From the NCBI GenBank assembly GCA_019671135.1, contig JAHRHY010000011.1:1-64000 (forward strand): 64,000 nucleotides of DNA, written 5' to 3'. The notes beneath the pieces were generated by a model that was not told the origin of the DNA, did no database searches, and saw nothing but the letters and a program-made list of their open reading frames with translations. Each line of letters opens with the position of its first letter. Position 1 is the first letter of the stretch. The translations under genes were made by a program, and so were the position numbers. This document shows positions 29,450 to 41,600 of this stretch, piece by piece. The stretch is from Linnemannia hyalina (lineage: Eukaryota > Mortierellomycota > Mortierellomycetes > Mortierellales > Mortierellaceae).

Positions 29450-31135
29450 TTAGACAAATATCTTGAGGATGCGCTTCCAGCGAGGGCCGTGGGGTATCAA
29501 GTCCTCCTTGTCAGACTCGGATGGAACGAAGCGACCAGTGTCAAGATCGGCATCAACGGCCCTGATGAGCTTGGTACCGCAGATGTACTTGTAAGCGAAG
29601 AACAGGGTCGCAGATATGAACCAGGGGAACCAGGCACCCAAGATACCCTGGATATACTCTTCGCGTCTGCTGCGGTACGCATTCATCAGCTCCTCCGAGG
29701 CACCGGCACCAGGGTGCTGAGGAGGGTTGATGACCGACAGGTACCAGTTGCAAACGATGCAGAAGCAGCCAATGAAGGCGCCAAGGATGTTGCCATAGGG
29801 GTAGCCCCAGGCGATATAGGGCAGGTCGGTGACGGCGCGGCCCTGGGCCTTCCAGCAGTAGCGGAAGCGGAAGTGGAGGAACAGGATATAGATCCAGTAC
29901 TGGAAGGTAATCGAGCCAATGAACGAGATGAACCACTGGAAGACGACACCGGAACCAACAAAGATGGTGATCAACGACAGGCAGGAGCAGGCAGTGACAA
30001 CGGCGACGGCAACCACGGGCACACCGCGCGAGTTGATGTGGCCGATCGACTTGTGGACCCAGCCGTTACGGGAGAGCGACAGCAACATACGGGTGGTAAT
30101 ATAGAAATCAGAGTTGATGGCCGAAAAGACCGAGGTGAAGACGATGGCGTTCATGAAGTGGGCAGCACCTTTGATACCGGCCTTGGCAAAGACGATGGTG
30201 AAAGGAGCCCGGGCAGCAGAATGGTCAGTGTTGACCAACAAGGGATCGTCGTTGGCAACAATGGATCCGAGCAAGAAGATCGAGGCGATGTAGAAGAAGG
30301 TGATGCGGATCAACACGGTGTTGACGGCCCTGGGGATGTGCTTGTGGGGGTTGCGGGATTCAGCAGCGGTGACACCGGTCATCTCGACTCCACTATAAGA
30401 ATAAGCGACCGAGACCAGGGTGGTGATGAAGCTCGTGAAGCCGCCCTTGAAGGGCGCACCCTCGATCCTCCAGTTCTCGAATCCGTAGGTGTGGCCACCA
30501 AGAGCTCCAGCATCGACAAGGATACCGCAGATGATAAAGATGATGATGGTGACAACCTTGGGAATTGAGAACCAATACGCGAGCTCACCATAGGTCTTGA
30601 CACCAGCAATGTTGATAAAGAGCATCAAGATGATAATGATCAGGGGCACAATCCATGGAGGGAACGTCGTGTCTTCGGGCAACCAGAACGACACAATCAG
30701 CGCGGAAGCGGACAACTCTGCGGGAATCATCAATGCCCAATTGATAAAATACATCCAAGTCATCTGGAAAGAGAAGGCCTCGTCAAAGACACGGCTACCC
30801 CAGGCGTTGAAGGCACCGGGGAGAGGGAGGAGGGTGGCGATCTCACCGATGGCTTGCGAGACAAAGATGAGCCAGATACCGATGAGGGTATAGGCAAGAA
30901 GAGCACCGCCGGGACCAGCAGTAGCAATGGTCGAACCAGAAGTGAGGAAGAGACCGGTACCGATAGTACCAGCAATGGCGATCATGATCATGTGGCGGAG
31001 CCGAAGGTCTCGCTTGAGACCGTCTTGGGATGCATCCATCAGGATGTCGTGGTGGCTGCCATCGCCACCGTCCTGCATTTGGTTGAGCTCGTACGTGTCG
31101 GCATCATCACACCCGTCGTCGTCGTACTTTGACAT
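29450..31135 (-). CDS. Amino acid permease (fungal YAT/APC family)
   Basis: 561 residues from the ATG at 31135 (MSKYDDDGCDD); the longer open frame upstream is a translation of a GA repeat and is rejected. A hydrophilic acidic N terminus of about 60 residues is followed by about 12 membrane segments. The family start motif is clear (LRLRHMIMIAIAGTIGTGLF), followed by GPGGALLAYTLIG, then FNAWGSRVFDEAF and SYSGVEMTGVTAAESRNPHK, all typical of plasma-membrane amino acid-proton symporters. The C terminus is cytosolic, ending about 20 residues past a basic GPRWKRILK. No intron. Substrate cannot be told from sequence; broad or dicarboxylic amino acid uptake is possible. Confidence 0.9.
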   Translation of the reverse strand: MSKYDDDGCDDADTYELNQMQDGGDGSHHDILMDASQDGLKRDLRLRHMIMIAIAGTIGTGLFLTSGSTIATAGPGGALLAYTLIGIWLIFVSQAIGEIATLLPLPGAFNAWGSRVFDEAFSFQMTWMYFINWALMIPAELSASALIVSFWLPEDTTFPPWIVPLIIIILMLFINIAGVKTYGELAYWFSIPKVVTIIIFIICGILVDAGALGGHTYGFENWRIEGAPFKGGFTSFITTLVSVAYSYSGVEMTGVTAAESRNPHKHIPRAVNTVLIRITFFYIASIFLLGSIVANDDPLLVNTDHSAARAPFTIVFAKAGIKGAAHFMNAIVFTSVFSAINSDFYITTRMLLSLSRNGWVHKSIGHINSRGVPVVAVAVVTACSCLSLITIFVGSGVVFQWFISFIGSITFQYWIYILFLHFRFRYCWKAQGRAVTDLPYIAWGYPYGNILGAFIGCFCIVCNWYLSVINPPQHPGAGASEELMNAYRSRREEYIQGILGAWFPWFISATLFFAYKYICGTKLIRAVDADLDTGRFVPSESDKEDLIPHGPRWKRILKIFV

Positions 31136-31221
31136 TTTTTGTTGCTGGTGTTGTTGAGGTCGAGTTGGACAAGTGAGAGTGATAAGAGTTGTTGGTGTGA
31201 GAGATGAAGAAGAGTGTTGAA

Positions 31222-31262
<41 letters not shown>

Positions 31263-31595
31263 AGAGAGGGAGAGAGGGAGAGGGAGAGAGAGAGTGAGAG
31301 AGAAGGTCGTAAGGAGGGAAGAGAGAGAGAAAGTCGTAAAGAAGGTAGAGAGAGAGAGAGAAGAGAGAGAAAGAAGGTCGTAAAGAGGGAAGAGATTAGG
31401 AGCAAGAGAGAGAGTGAGACAGAGATGGACTTGAAATGAAAAGTTTCAAGGATTTGATTGGTACCAGTCTACTTTGTATGTGCGCATGTGATTACATCAG
31501 TGCGCGTCTGCTACCCAGGCTTTGTGTATGTAATTTGAGTTGCTGATCGTCGGTCGTTCGTCTGTGGAGAAAATAAAGAGAGGGGGTGGGGGAAG
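31136..31595. repeat. (GA)n-rich region upstream of the permease
   Basis: Runs of GAGAGA interspersed with GAAGGTCGTAAAG-like units occupy about 31220-31410. On the permease strand this is a (CT)n tract ending about 85 bp before the ATG, so it probably lies in the promoter or 5' UTR. Confidence 0.75.
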
Positions 31596-31982
31596 ATGGA
31601 TCACTTCAGTGGAGCTACCTTGGACACAAAGCGGAGGGGCTTGGATCCAAGGATGTGTGGGTCCTACTTCTGTGATCCGACGACCGTTGCGATGGTGCTA
31701 CAGACTTATGCGCTGCTTGTGAGGGTCTTCCTGCTCCTGTTGCTCCTTTTCCTCATCCTCCTACTGGAGGACTCTACTGCTGCAGGCAACGGACCCGCTC
31801 CTGCCGCTGCACCTGTGGCTGATTCTCCAGTGCTTCCATCAGTGGCAATTCCTATTCAGCAGCAGCCCGGAAGTGCCGCCGTCTCTTCAATTACTTCCAA
31901 AGTCGCCGCCGTTCTGGCTGCCATCGCCGCCCCGTCATTTCCGCTCTCCTCTAAACCCATACAAACCTCCTCAATACTATAG
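31596..31982 (+). CDS. Possible small membrane protein (128 aa)
   Basis: An ATG-led frame with one strongly hydrophobic stretch (about residues 38-57, leucine-rich) and an Ala/Pro-rich tail. It lies divergent to the permease. No homologous family was recognised, and the leucine run could be a chance translation of CT-rich DNA. Confidence 0.25.
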   Translation: MDHFSGATLDTKRRGLDPRMCGSYFCDPTTVAMVLQTYALLVRVFLLLLLLFLILLLEDSTAAGNGPAPAAAPVADSPVLPSVAIPIQQQPGSAAVSSITSKVAAVLAAIAAPSFPLSSKPIQTSSIL

Positions 31983-32882
31983 AAAAGTTTTTTTGCAGGC
32001 ACAAAAAGAAAATATATTTCATGCAAAGTACACAAAGAAAAAAAAAAGAGGAGAATTGCTGCACACTACGATATCAGGTTTCTACAGAAAGAAATACAGT
32101 TATAGTAAAACGAGGGTGGGGAGAGAAGCAGAAAGAAAAAATACGCATAGAAAAAAAAGGGGAAAAGAAAAAAAACAAAGGGGATAATGTATAGGTCACC
32201 TTGAAAAACGTTTGGGATTGCTTAAAGGAATGGAACAAGGCTGGTTGCACTTTGTGCCAACAAAAAAAAAAAGAAAAAAAAAAAGGCGAAAATCTCATGG
32301 CGCCAAGTTGCATTTTACGCTGGCTACACTTGCTGTCTTGCACCTTTGGCTGGCTGGACATTATTCTGTTAGACTTTAGTCAGCCTTGGCCTCTACTCTC
32401 TTAGAGGTTTGTCTCTGCCCGCACTGGTTGCGGACCTACCAATACATGTGGTGAGCGGTAATTCCATAACTCGTCTGGTCATTTTTTTTTTTTTTTTTGT
32501 TGGTCCCTTTTTTGGCCCGCACCCTCACTTGATATGGTCAGACTCATGCAATGGTGGGCGTGAAGTCCGTTAATCTGAGATACCTCCTTGGCTTAGATTT
32601 TTGTTTGACTTGGACTTTAGTCTTGGGCTTTTGTCTCTGCCGGCACTTGCTATGGTACCACCCATACATTTGGTGGGCATCAATTTAAGACTCCATTTCC
32701 TTGCTGGATAGGAAATAACTGAAGGATTACGTGAAATTAATCGAAATAAGCAGTCATGCCTCACCACCAACTCCTTCCCAAAAGACACATACTCTTTAGG
32801 CCTTCATAAGGGGGAAGGGTTACGTGCCCAACTCATACGAGAACTCCCCAGTACACCTCCATCACCAAGCTCGAAGTTCCGC
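31983..32882. other. No gene seen; A-rich and T-rich runs
   Basis: Purine-rich stretches at 32040-32190 and 32260-32290 and a T run near 32483-32500. No coding motif or RNA gene. Confidence 0.5.
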
Positions 32883-33800
32883 GTGAACCTATTAGTATCA
32901 TTCTACACCCAATTTCGCTATCACTACCTAAATAACCCATCCACATTTTCTATAGAAATCGTGCGGCATCTTCTCTCCTGTGGGTTGCGCAAGGAAACCT
33001 TGGTGCTCCACCTCGATGGACCTTCTCCTGTCGAGAAGCAACACACAGGCGTCTTGAGGCAGGAAAAGCAGAGCAGCGCATTAGCAGAACTGAAGAATGT
33101 GTTGAGTGCATGGAAAATTCGCAGAAGGGAGGCCACAGTCCGCGCAAGCCATCTTTCAAGAAACTCGACAGCAAGCTTCGTGGTGCGTTCTACCTTGGAC
33201 AAGACTCTCGGGCGGCGTTGGTCACATATCTACGCGGACAAGGCTAGATCGTGCCAGGAGTTGCGCCCGAAGCGGATCTCGCCATAACTGATGATTTCAA
33301 GTCTGGCGATATAGTCCTGTCGGGGGATTCTGATATGGTCGTCTACGAGAACGTGGAGGCATATGCGGACGCTGTCACGAAGGCAGTTCCTGAAGTATGA
33401 AATGGCGGTTGTGACCAAACACCTGGAGTTGAGCCGCAAGCAGCTGACAGCTCTCTGCTGTGTGTCGAAGAACGTTTACACCACGAACTTGACCCAGATG
33501 GGGATCAATACAAACTATGGAATCATGAAGACCATAACTGACGATTGTATTGACTCGATCTCGTTTTCTTTCATTTTCTTTGCTGTAAAAGGCTTCCACA
33601 TTGTTAACTTACCATATCTTTCTCTCCCTCTCTCTTTTTTAGATCCGTAAACGATGGTTCGTCAGTACTTGGCGCATAAGACTGTAGTCATCAAGAAACC
33701 GGACCCGGACCGTTTTGATCCAGCGCTAAAGGTTTCCTGCCGCAGACAACTGACAATCCCGGACCCCGCTACTGCCTCTGATGGACTTGGCGCCGACGCG
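32883..33800 (+). pseudogene. XPG/FEN1-like nuclease pseudogene
   Basis: Frame 1 (32883-33287) includes ETLVLHLDGPSPVEKQHTGV, like the N-terminal PIN region. After a frameshift near 33245 a second frame reads VPGVAPEADLAITDDF and GDIVLSGDSDMVVYENVEAY, which fits the acidic metal-binding core of XPG-I/PIN nucleases. A third frame near 33410-33530 has LTALCCVSKNVYTTNLTQMG and a GIxTNYGIMK block, which fits the helix-hairpin-helix side. After a likely intron, VRQYLAHKTVVIKKPDPDRF follows at 33655. Active members cut DNA flaps. Stops and shifts make this copy dead. Confidence 0.6.
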
Positions 33801-34160
33801 CGACTCCAGAAGCTTCTTCAGAGATAGGCTCGGATCCGTGGCATTCTGCGCGACAGACGTCAACAAACGTATATTATCTGATTGATGAGGATTTGTTACG
33901 CAGAATAGACTTGGCATATCAAGGCTGGAAGCAAATGAACCAAGGGCATGCACTGGCTGCTAAAAGTTGCGCAAGCTGGCATGATTTCCGTGGAAAGCTT
34001 TAGCAGGGCTTCCTGATTGGCCCGTCATCGCGTCAAGAAGCATATGTTTATCAGCTGCTATTCGTATTCAATCCATGAATCCCGGTTTTGCGAGAAGAGG
34101 TGCGCTGTGATGTAAAGGCGTGTTTTGTATTATGATGACCATTGCCAGCTGTACATCTAT
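33801..34160. other. Decayed DNA between the nuclease pseudogene and UBP6
   Basis: Only short frames. It may include the 3' end of the nuclease remnant and the 3' UTR of the minus-strand UBP6 gene. Confidence 0.45.
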
Positions 34161-36712
34161 TTATTCTGCCTTAACGGGCTCCGACTTGGCTTTAAACGAT
34201 CGTGAGCGGTAAAGGGCTAAGTAGGCGACATGGAAGTCTCCTAAAAAATAATAAATAGCGTCATATATTAGTGACCCCTATGTGGTCCAAAAAAAAGCCG
34301 AGAAGACACAAAATTATACACGAAGAAGGCAACATTAGACAGACAAAAGGGACTCACCTCCGCCGTCGAGCTTCATGATATCGTCCTTCTGAACTGGAGA
34401 AACCTTTTCGTCGTCGTACTTGTACCACTCATCCGTATCGCCCTTCTTTGCCCAACCAATGTAATGTCCCGAGTCAGCGGTACGACCAATGTGAGTAAGA
34501 ACAGCCGCCAGCTCATACTGGCCCGAGGGATTGCAGCCGACATCCTGCACCAATTCTGGATCGAGAGAGCTCTCCAATGCCGCCTGAGCAGCCTGGACGG
34601 CCTTTTGCTCATCGGAAATCTCGTCCGTCTCCATGCGACCCGCCTCCTTGTCCAATCTCTGACGACGCTTCAGAGAAGTCTCGGCATTATCGAGCTCCCG
34701 GAGCTTCATCTTGGTGTTGCTAAGCTTATCTTGAAGCTCAGTGGTGCAAAACTGGGAGGCGTCGAGCTCAAATGGAAACTTGACCTTACGCAAAATCTTG
34801 GCCTTGACCTGCTCTGTGGGCTTCCAAAAGAATCGAACAAAGTTGACGGTCAAGTAGGCGGGGAGACGAGAGATCCTCTGCGATTTTGTGTACACCGCTG
34901 ACCGTCCAAGTGTTGCCGAGTTTTTCTCAATCTTCTGATCTAGCGACTCCAGAATGCCATTGTGAAGGTAGTTGACGTCTACGTAAAACGGTTGAGAGAG
35001 CGGGAATTCGATGAGTGGAAGTTGCTGTGAACAAACCGTCGCCTAAATATGTGCGTGCAGCGAACTTACTACTTGAGATATGGCAGTCGAGCTTGGCAAA
35101 GGGTTCCTTGGTGACAAGTGCCTCTTCCTCAGGGGCATCATCGCACTTCAGACTAGGGTTCAAAAATACACACTGGTTGTTAGTTCCGAGCAGGTGCCGT
35201 GAAGCGTCAACAAACAAGACAAAACATGAAATATCTACGATACGTACGTAGTTGTGAACTCGCCCTGCATGAACTGCGAGATCACGTTCTGCTTCCCTTC
35301 CGTGTGAGGAGGAAGCTTTGCTTTCAAAGTAGAAATAAGCTGACTCCAGCACTCCTCTGCATCCTGCTGCATCCAAACGCCATCCCGTCCTTGTTGAGAG
35401 AATTGGGGGAACGCCTTCCGCAAGTACTATTAGAGTGTCCATGAAATTAAGTAACATATGTGTGAGTTGTCTGGTGATCATAGTAAATAATGACGATGCG
35501 CCGAAAGAAGAAGAAACGGAAGATGTACAGTAAGGAACCCTGCAGGCATGACACCGTATCCGGAGGCGTTCAGCTGTCTGTACAGATCGCGCAAGGAGGC
35601 GGTCATGTTGCTTCCTGCGTCGAGGTTGTCAGTGCCGCCAGAGTACTTTTGAAGGTCCTGGATGAGCTCCGGGACAACACGGAGACATTGCAGTGTGGCG
35701 TTCTATTGTCGACATATAATGTAAAGTGATCAGCCATAAGTGCACGCAATTATTCTCACGCGGACTGTAAGATTGCATGAAGAAAAGTGACTCGTACCAT
35801 GTAACATGTGTTACCGAGGTTGACGAGTCCGATAGGAATGTCCATCTAAAGATAAATAGAAAGTTTTTTTCTGCATGTTAGCTATGAATCGACTGTGAAA
35901 GACGCGTAGTGACACGCATATGTTACTGGCGCAAGTTACTCACAGCTTTGTTCAGCGTCGCCTCCGTCATATCCTCTGCAAAGAGGGTTTTCTTTTCTGG
36001 TGCCTTGGGGAGTTCCCCTGCCGTTCCCATCATCTATTTAATCAAAACAATAGGAGGCAGTGCCTTATTAATATCATGTCCCCATCGCTATGATGGACAC
36101 TATACTTGTTACAATGTATCTATGAGACTCACCATAAAGTTGTGGCCCTATGAGCGGAAAAGGTACGTGGGCTAGATTAACGATCTGCATTTCGGCTGAA
36201 TAATATGCTAACTGGCAATGCCTCCTTGCAAGAATCGACATTGAACACTTACAGCCTTCAGACCAAGTTTGGTCATGTCAGTGTCATCCTAAAATGGGTA
36301 ATCGACAACGACAACCGTTAGCACGGGTGTGACAGAATACAGGAGACATATCTTCAGAAGCACCGGCAGTATCGATCCCGTACTTTGAGCATCCCTCCTT
36401 TGGCAATGATCTTCTGTCGATCGGGCTCGACTCCTGTGAGGGCAAAAAGCTGCGCCTTGAACACCAATCCAGGCTCGTCCAGATTCAGCTCGATATCGTC
36501 AAACTTCTTTCCACTCCACTTGACATTGACTAGATATGACCATGCAGTAGTAAAGCTAAATATGTTAGGATACCTCAGGAACAAAACTTGAATACGCTAC
36601 CTGGCTGAGTGATACCAAGTGGAAGATGTAAATGGACAAGGCGACTTGATTGTGAATGGAACCCTGCTGCGGAACTGATGTAAATACCTTTGATGGTGTT
36701 TGCGGGAGGCAT
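34161..36712 (-). CDS. UBP6: Proteasome-associated ubiquitin hydrolase Ubp6/USP14
   Basis: Exons (minus): 36688-36712, 36384-36529, 36253-36288, 36133-36147, 35944-36033, 35798-35845, 35529-35702, 35248-35426, 35073-35152, 34358-34978, 34161-34240. They join in phase to 497 residues, close to yeast Ubp6. The N terminus is a ubiquitin-like domain (VNVKWSGKKFDDIELNLDEP) that docks on the proteasome base. The Cys box GLVNLGNTCYM crosses into NATLQCL, with the catalytic Cys in NTCYM; QQDAEECW and RLPAYLTVNFVRFFWK follow, and the His box is ADSGHYIGWA. It removes ubiquitin from proteasome-bound substrates. One exon (36133-36147) is only 15 nt and encodes GHNFM. Splice sites are GT-AG throughout by my reading. 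Confidence 0.93.
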
Positions 36713-38679
36713 GGTTGTCTTTCACGTTGCTGTTGTCACAGAAAATGGATTGGACGTTGTTGGTTGTGTGTGTGCAAGAGGGACAGAGAAAAGAAAGAAG
36801 GGTTCAACGAAGCGAGTGGTCATACACGTCATTATCGCGCTTGCGTGTTGGAGCCAATTGGCGGATAGACAGTGCCTGTACACACGTGACCACCGGCACA
36901 ACGACACTTGTTTGCTTTCACGTACATGAATCGGTACAATAATTGGCGTGCAAGAACGAATCCAGACATACAAGTTTTCCGACTTTGGACTTTGTGCAAC
37001 ACAAACATGGGAGGAAAGGAAAGAGAACGACTAATCAATATTTTAGTATCTCTCCCAAAAAGACACAAAAGAAACTCTCAATGCTCATGCGTGCATGCTC
37101 CTCTTATAGTCTCAGTTTTGGCAGGGTTCTCTGACGTTATTTTATTTATTTGTCTTCGCATTAATGCAACTGACCACGGAAGCGACAGAGAGGCATTGGC
37201 GAGCGAGAGTGAATTGTTTGTTTTAAAGATGTGGTGCTCTCACAATGGGGGTTCATTAGTTGACAAAACGAGATAGACTCATCTCTCCCTCTCGCTTTCA
37301 AACCAATGCTGGGACGAACCAATTGAGCAATGCTGTCATGCATGGAAACGTGGGGATGAATGTTTTTCTCGTAATCCTTGCTCACACATCTGAGCATCGT
37401 AGCAGACTCTTTGTTCCGACAATTGAGAACCATGCTCGCGAGCACACAGAAACGATACTTATGAACGAAGGAGAGGCGAACAGGCCAGATCCTATTGCTC
37501 AACTGTATTAGCTCTCCTCCTCCTTTCGTCTTTTCTCCTTCATGTTGAAAACTACACATGGTGACACTAACATAGGAGCGCATAGTTCGTTAGCAACTCC
37601 TCGCCATTTTTTTTGTTTGTTTGGCTCGGAGGACATGAGGATATGAGCCGCCTTTAGCACTTTGAGGAGAAGAGGCGAGAAAGAAAAAAAGGGGGGGAGA
37701 GGGGTATGCAAAAAGGGCAAGATGAATGGGAGAAGTAGGAAAGAAGGAAGGGGAAAAGGGAAAGAGCGACATTGGCTCCACAACGTCCTCATTTACCATT
37801 CTGCCTCCGACGCTGGGAAAAAGGGAGAGAGACAGAAATGGCATCCGGGAGAGAGAGAAGAGAAAAGGGGGAGAGAGGAATGGAAACGATATCCCGCGGG
37901 TGGAGATGTCATTTTTTGTTTATCGATCGACTGTCATGCCACGGAGACCTCTCTATTCTTGGTCATCATCGTCTACTCTCGTTTGGTTGCTGCTCTAGTT
38001 CAGCAACGCACCACATACCAAGGAGACCCACTCATATTAGCTCCCCTGTGTCTCCCCTTTTTTTGTGTTGATTGACGTGAACGTGAATAGAACTGAGGTC
38101 TCACTCTCGTTTGTGTTGAGTCTCAAAAGAGATTGATGAAGTGATGAGAATCAGTGAGTGAGTCGCTTGATCAGCAGCAACTAAAGCGAATAAAAATTGA
38201 GCATCGTGCAACCATCATCAATCAATTGGGAAAAAAAGTCTATCTCCTCCCCCTCTCTCTCTGTACCCTCCTGCTCCTTTCACCACACCCTCTCTCTCAA
38301 TCACTCCCTCTTTCTATTTCTTCCTTTCTTTACATCTCTCCCCTTCCCTTCATCCCCCGTCGCCATCATCCCCATGGCATTCCCCCTCTAGGCAGCCCCC
38401 CTTCCTCTTACCTTCCTTCATACCGACCTACCGACCTACCGACCTCTCCTTGCTCCCCCTTCCCTTCTTCCCGTCCTCTCGCACCCACTCCTCCACAGCG
38501 ATCAATCAAACCCCCTCCCCCCAACTCATCGCAAAAGACAATCACGATCCCTCCTCTCCAGCAAGGCGTGCCCCTGTCATCACTAGCTCAACCAGCATAA
38601 CCCCGACAAACTTTTTTTTACGAGCTGATCTCGCGACAAGATTCGTAGTAGCGATATAATCGAAGAGAGTGAGAGAGCC
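36713..38679. other. Divergent intergenic region between UBP6 and the C2CD3-like gene
   Basis: The region contains the upstream sequences of both genes, a GA-rich stretch (about 37660-37880) and a long CT-rich, C-rich stretch (about 38240-38570) that probably is the promoter and leader of the downstream gene. Several open frames on both strands are by-products of base skew. I see no gene. Confidence 0.5.
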
Positions 38680-41600
38680 ATGTTCAAGGCCACCGTTCCT
38701 TCTGTCGCCCCCTCTGCCTCTGCCTCGGCCTCCAGTCATGACACCCACTCTCTCCCCCCAGCCTTCAAAGGCCCCGTCCAACGGTTCCTCGCCGTCTCTC
38801 TCCCTACCGTCACCCTCACCCCTGAATTCATCGATATCCTCGACTCTGTAGATACCATTATCCCCTCACGCGTCCAGGTCACCATCCGTTGGTGGAACGA
38901 AGACACTGCCTCGTCCCTCGCTGTCTTCCCCAGGCTCAACAGCCCTCTTCCACCCTCCGTTGAGGTGCACCAAGCCCTCTTGCGTAAACAACAGCTCGAC
39001 AAAAAAACTCCCCATCAACCGCTACAGCCAGAACCACAACAACAAGATCAACAAGAGCAACCCTTGTCTTCTATCGCTAGCAACAGCGCACTGCCACCAT
39101 TGACAACCGCGCCACAGCCGCGCTCAATGACTGCCAAGTTTCTTCGCCGACCCTGGACAACAGGCGGAGCTCGGCTCATGAACGCTCTCCGCATCGGCAA
39201 TAACAAAAAGTCTAAAGAAGACAATCCCTCGTCTTCCAAAACACCGTTGGCCACTCAAGATATCGATGCTCACAAGGGCAACCAGCAACCGCAGGATCAT
39301 GCCGTTGACGATACCCTTCCTCCAATGAACAGGCGACGACAGGATGTTCAGCCCGTGTCTAACCTAATCCCCACCCTTCAGCCCACCACTCCCAACCCCC
39401 CTCCTCCTGCTGCTGCTGCACTTGCAGATGCGAAACCCTTACCAACTCTACCAGATGCAGCCTATCCGGTCACGGTGGCCTATCCCGTCCGTTGTTCTCT
39501 TGACCAACTCTACCGCTACTTTCTTGAGATGACTTCCTTGGCACTCGAGATCCAGATCACGCCTAATCTTACCATCCTGGCCTCGGTCACCAACCTTGCT
39601 GATCTCTTCCGGAACATCCATGGCACCTTCTCGGGCGTGTTTCCTTTTACTACAGTCTTGCAGAACAATGATCCCAAGCTAGCCCACCACGACATCTTTA
39701 ACAGGAGGGCCGTCTTAGGAATGGCTGTCTTTCAGGCCTGGTGTCAGGATACATCGGATGTTGGTGATACCTCCGAGGGGTCCGATTCCACGTCCAATGC
39801 GTCCATCCATAACGATGAACGATCCACAGCACTTCATCATCATCATCATCATCATCATCGATCACATAATGGCCAGGGTTCCATTCGGCACCATCGCCAG
39901 CCGTCTTACCAACATTCTGGCCATCCTACAGAGCACTCTTCAATATCATATCACCACCCACCACCACAACACCCACTCCATCAACAACAGCAAATGCATC
40001 GAGTCCGCCCCTCACTAGGAGTTCCGTCCAAACAACCACCACCGGTTCATCCTCTCAGCCCCAGTGCGGTCGTAGACCCTACGGTGCACCATCAACAGCA
40101 GCAAAAGGTACCTCAGCTTCAGCGAGGCGCTAGAATCATCGACCGACGTCCACTAGTAGGCCCTCGACACCCCGACTCGCATCTACACTATCAGTCATCG
40201 CTGCGCTTTGACGATGAGCCAGCAACCTATCGTCACCGTCGTCTTCCCTCTCATCCTCATCCGAATGCTATTGGACCCTCTCAAATGCCCTACGAAAACC
40301 AAAATCTTCGCGGGAGCAGAGGCGGTGGTGACGGACGGCAACAGGGCATGGCTGGAGCTGCCGGTGTGGGATCGATCGACTCGTCGTCCCACCAATATCC
40401 CAACATCAAGCTTCCCATCCCTGACTTGAGGCCTCCATACGACGCGTCGTATCGTAGACACGCTAGGAACGGAGTTCAGAGGCCGTCGCAGGACGATTCG
40501 CTCTACCGACACCGCAGATCGGAAGATACCAACACGACGACCCACCACAGCCAAGGTTCCCGGTCCAGACCTCGCTCTGGAGCTACCGCTGCTGCCATCG
40601 GTCGCCTTGACTCTGTCCTCGCTCGAGGCGAAGACTTGCTCCAAGGTACACTGCCTGGCTTTATTTCCATATATTCTGGTGTTGACCACAAAATAAGGCT
40701 CTAACAAATTATATTCACTATTGATTGTCAACAGGAATGAAGACAAGCCTTGCGCTTGATCCGGAAGAGGTGCGCACACGCTCGGCAAGACACCTTCGGT
40801 CGTCGGTGTTGAAGGATGACCACCAAGACGACAGTCGGTTTCGCCCCTACCACGAGAGCCTTCCCTACTGGCCATCCAAATCCCGATTCAAACTCGAGCT
40901 GAGTATCCCGACAGCCTATTTGACTTCCCACGGGCTGTTGAAAGGCTCGAAGCACAAAAAATATCACCCTCTTCCATTACCAGAACAGCAACAACCACAC
41001 TCGAAACAACAACGACAAGATCATCATCAATCTCAGCAGCAGCAGCAGCGGCGGCGGCATCAACAACAATCCCAGTCTATAACACCAACAGTAAGCAATA
41101 CAGCAGCGGGGTTGGCGGTCGTGCCGGAGAATTTAACGCGGTCACCCAGGCTTATCCGCCAGTCTGGTAGGGGTTCACGAGGGCAGGAGTTTTGGACGTC
41201 GATGATGGGTGGTGCCGGACATCGTCGGGAAGACTCGCTTGGAGAAGGCTCGGAGTCGACACCCAGGGGGTTGAGACGTTCTGAGAAGCCGATTCAGTTT
41301 GAAAAGGTTGCACGAAAGTCTGATCTCGCAAGACTTCAGTTAGCCCAGGAACAGAGCGCCGCTACCGCCCATGGTCATTACCAGTCGTTCCAGACAAGTC
41401 CCGACAGTAGTAGCAGGCAGTATCGGCAGGAAAATCACCGTCAGCACCGACAGGGCACGATGCGGCGGAGGAGTAGCAGTGGTAGTAGGAGGAAGGATGG
41501 ACCATCGTCGTCATCGTTGCCGGGTCATCAACCTCGCAAATCTAAATCATACCCGCCTGAAACATTCCCAACGATGGGTGCGGATCCGGGGCGACCTTGG

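Noticed and set aside
29426..30568. 380-codon plus-strand frame in the permease
   Set aside because: Antisense shadow of a conserved permease.
31136..31405. N-terminal extension of the permease frame (90 residues of Ser/Leu)
   Set aside because: It is a (CT)n repeat translation; the ATG at 31135 starts a normal permease N terminus.
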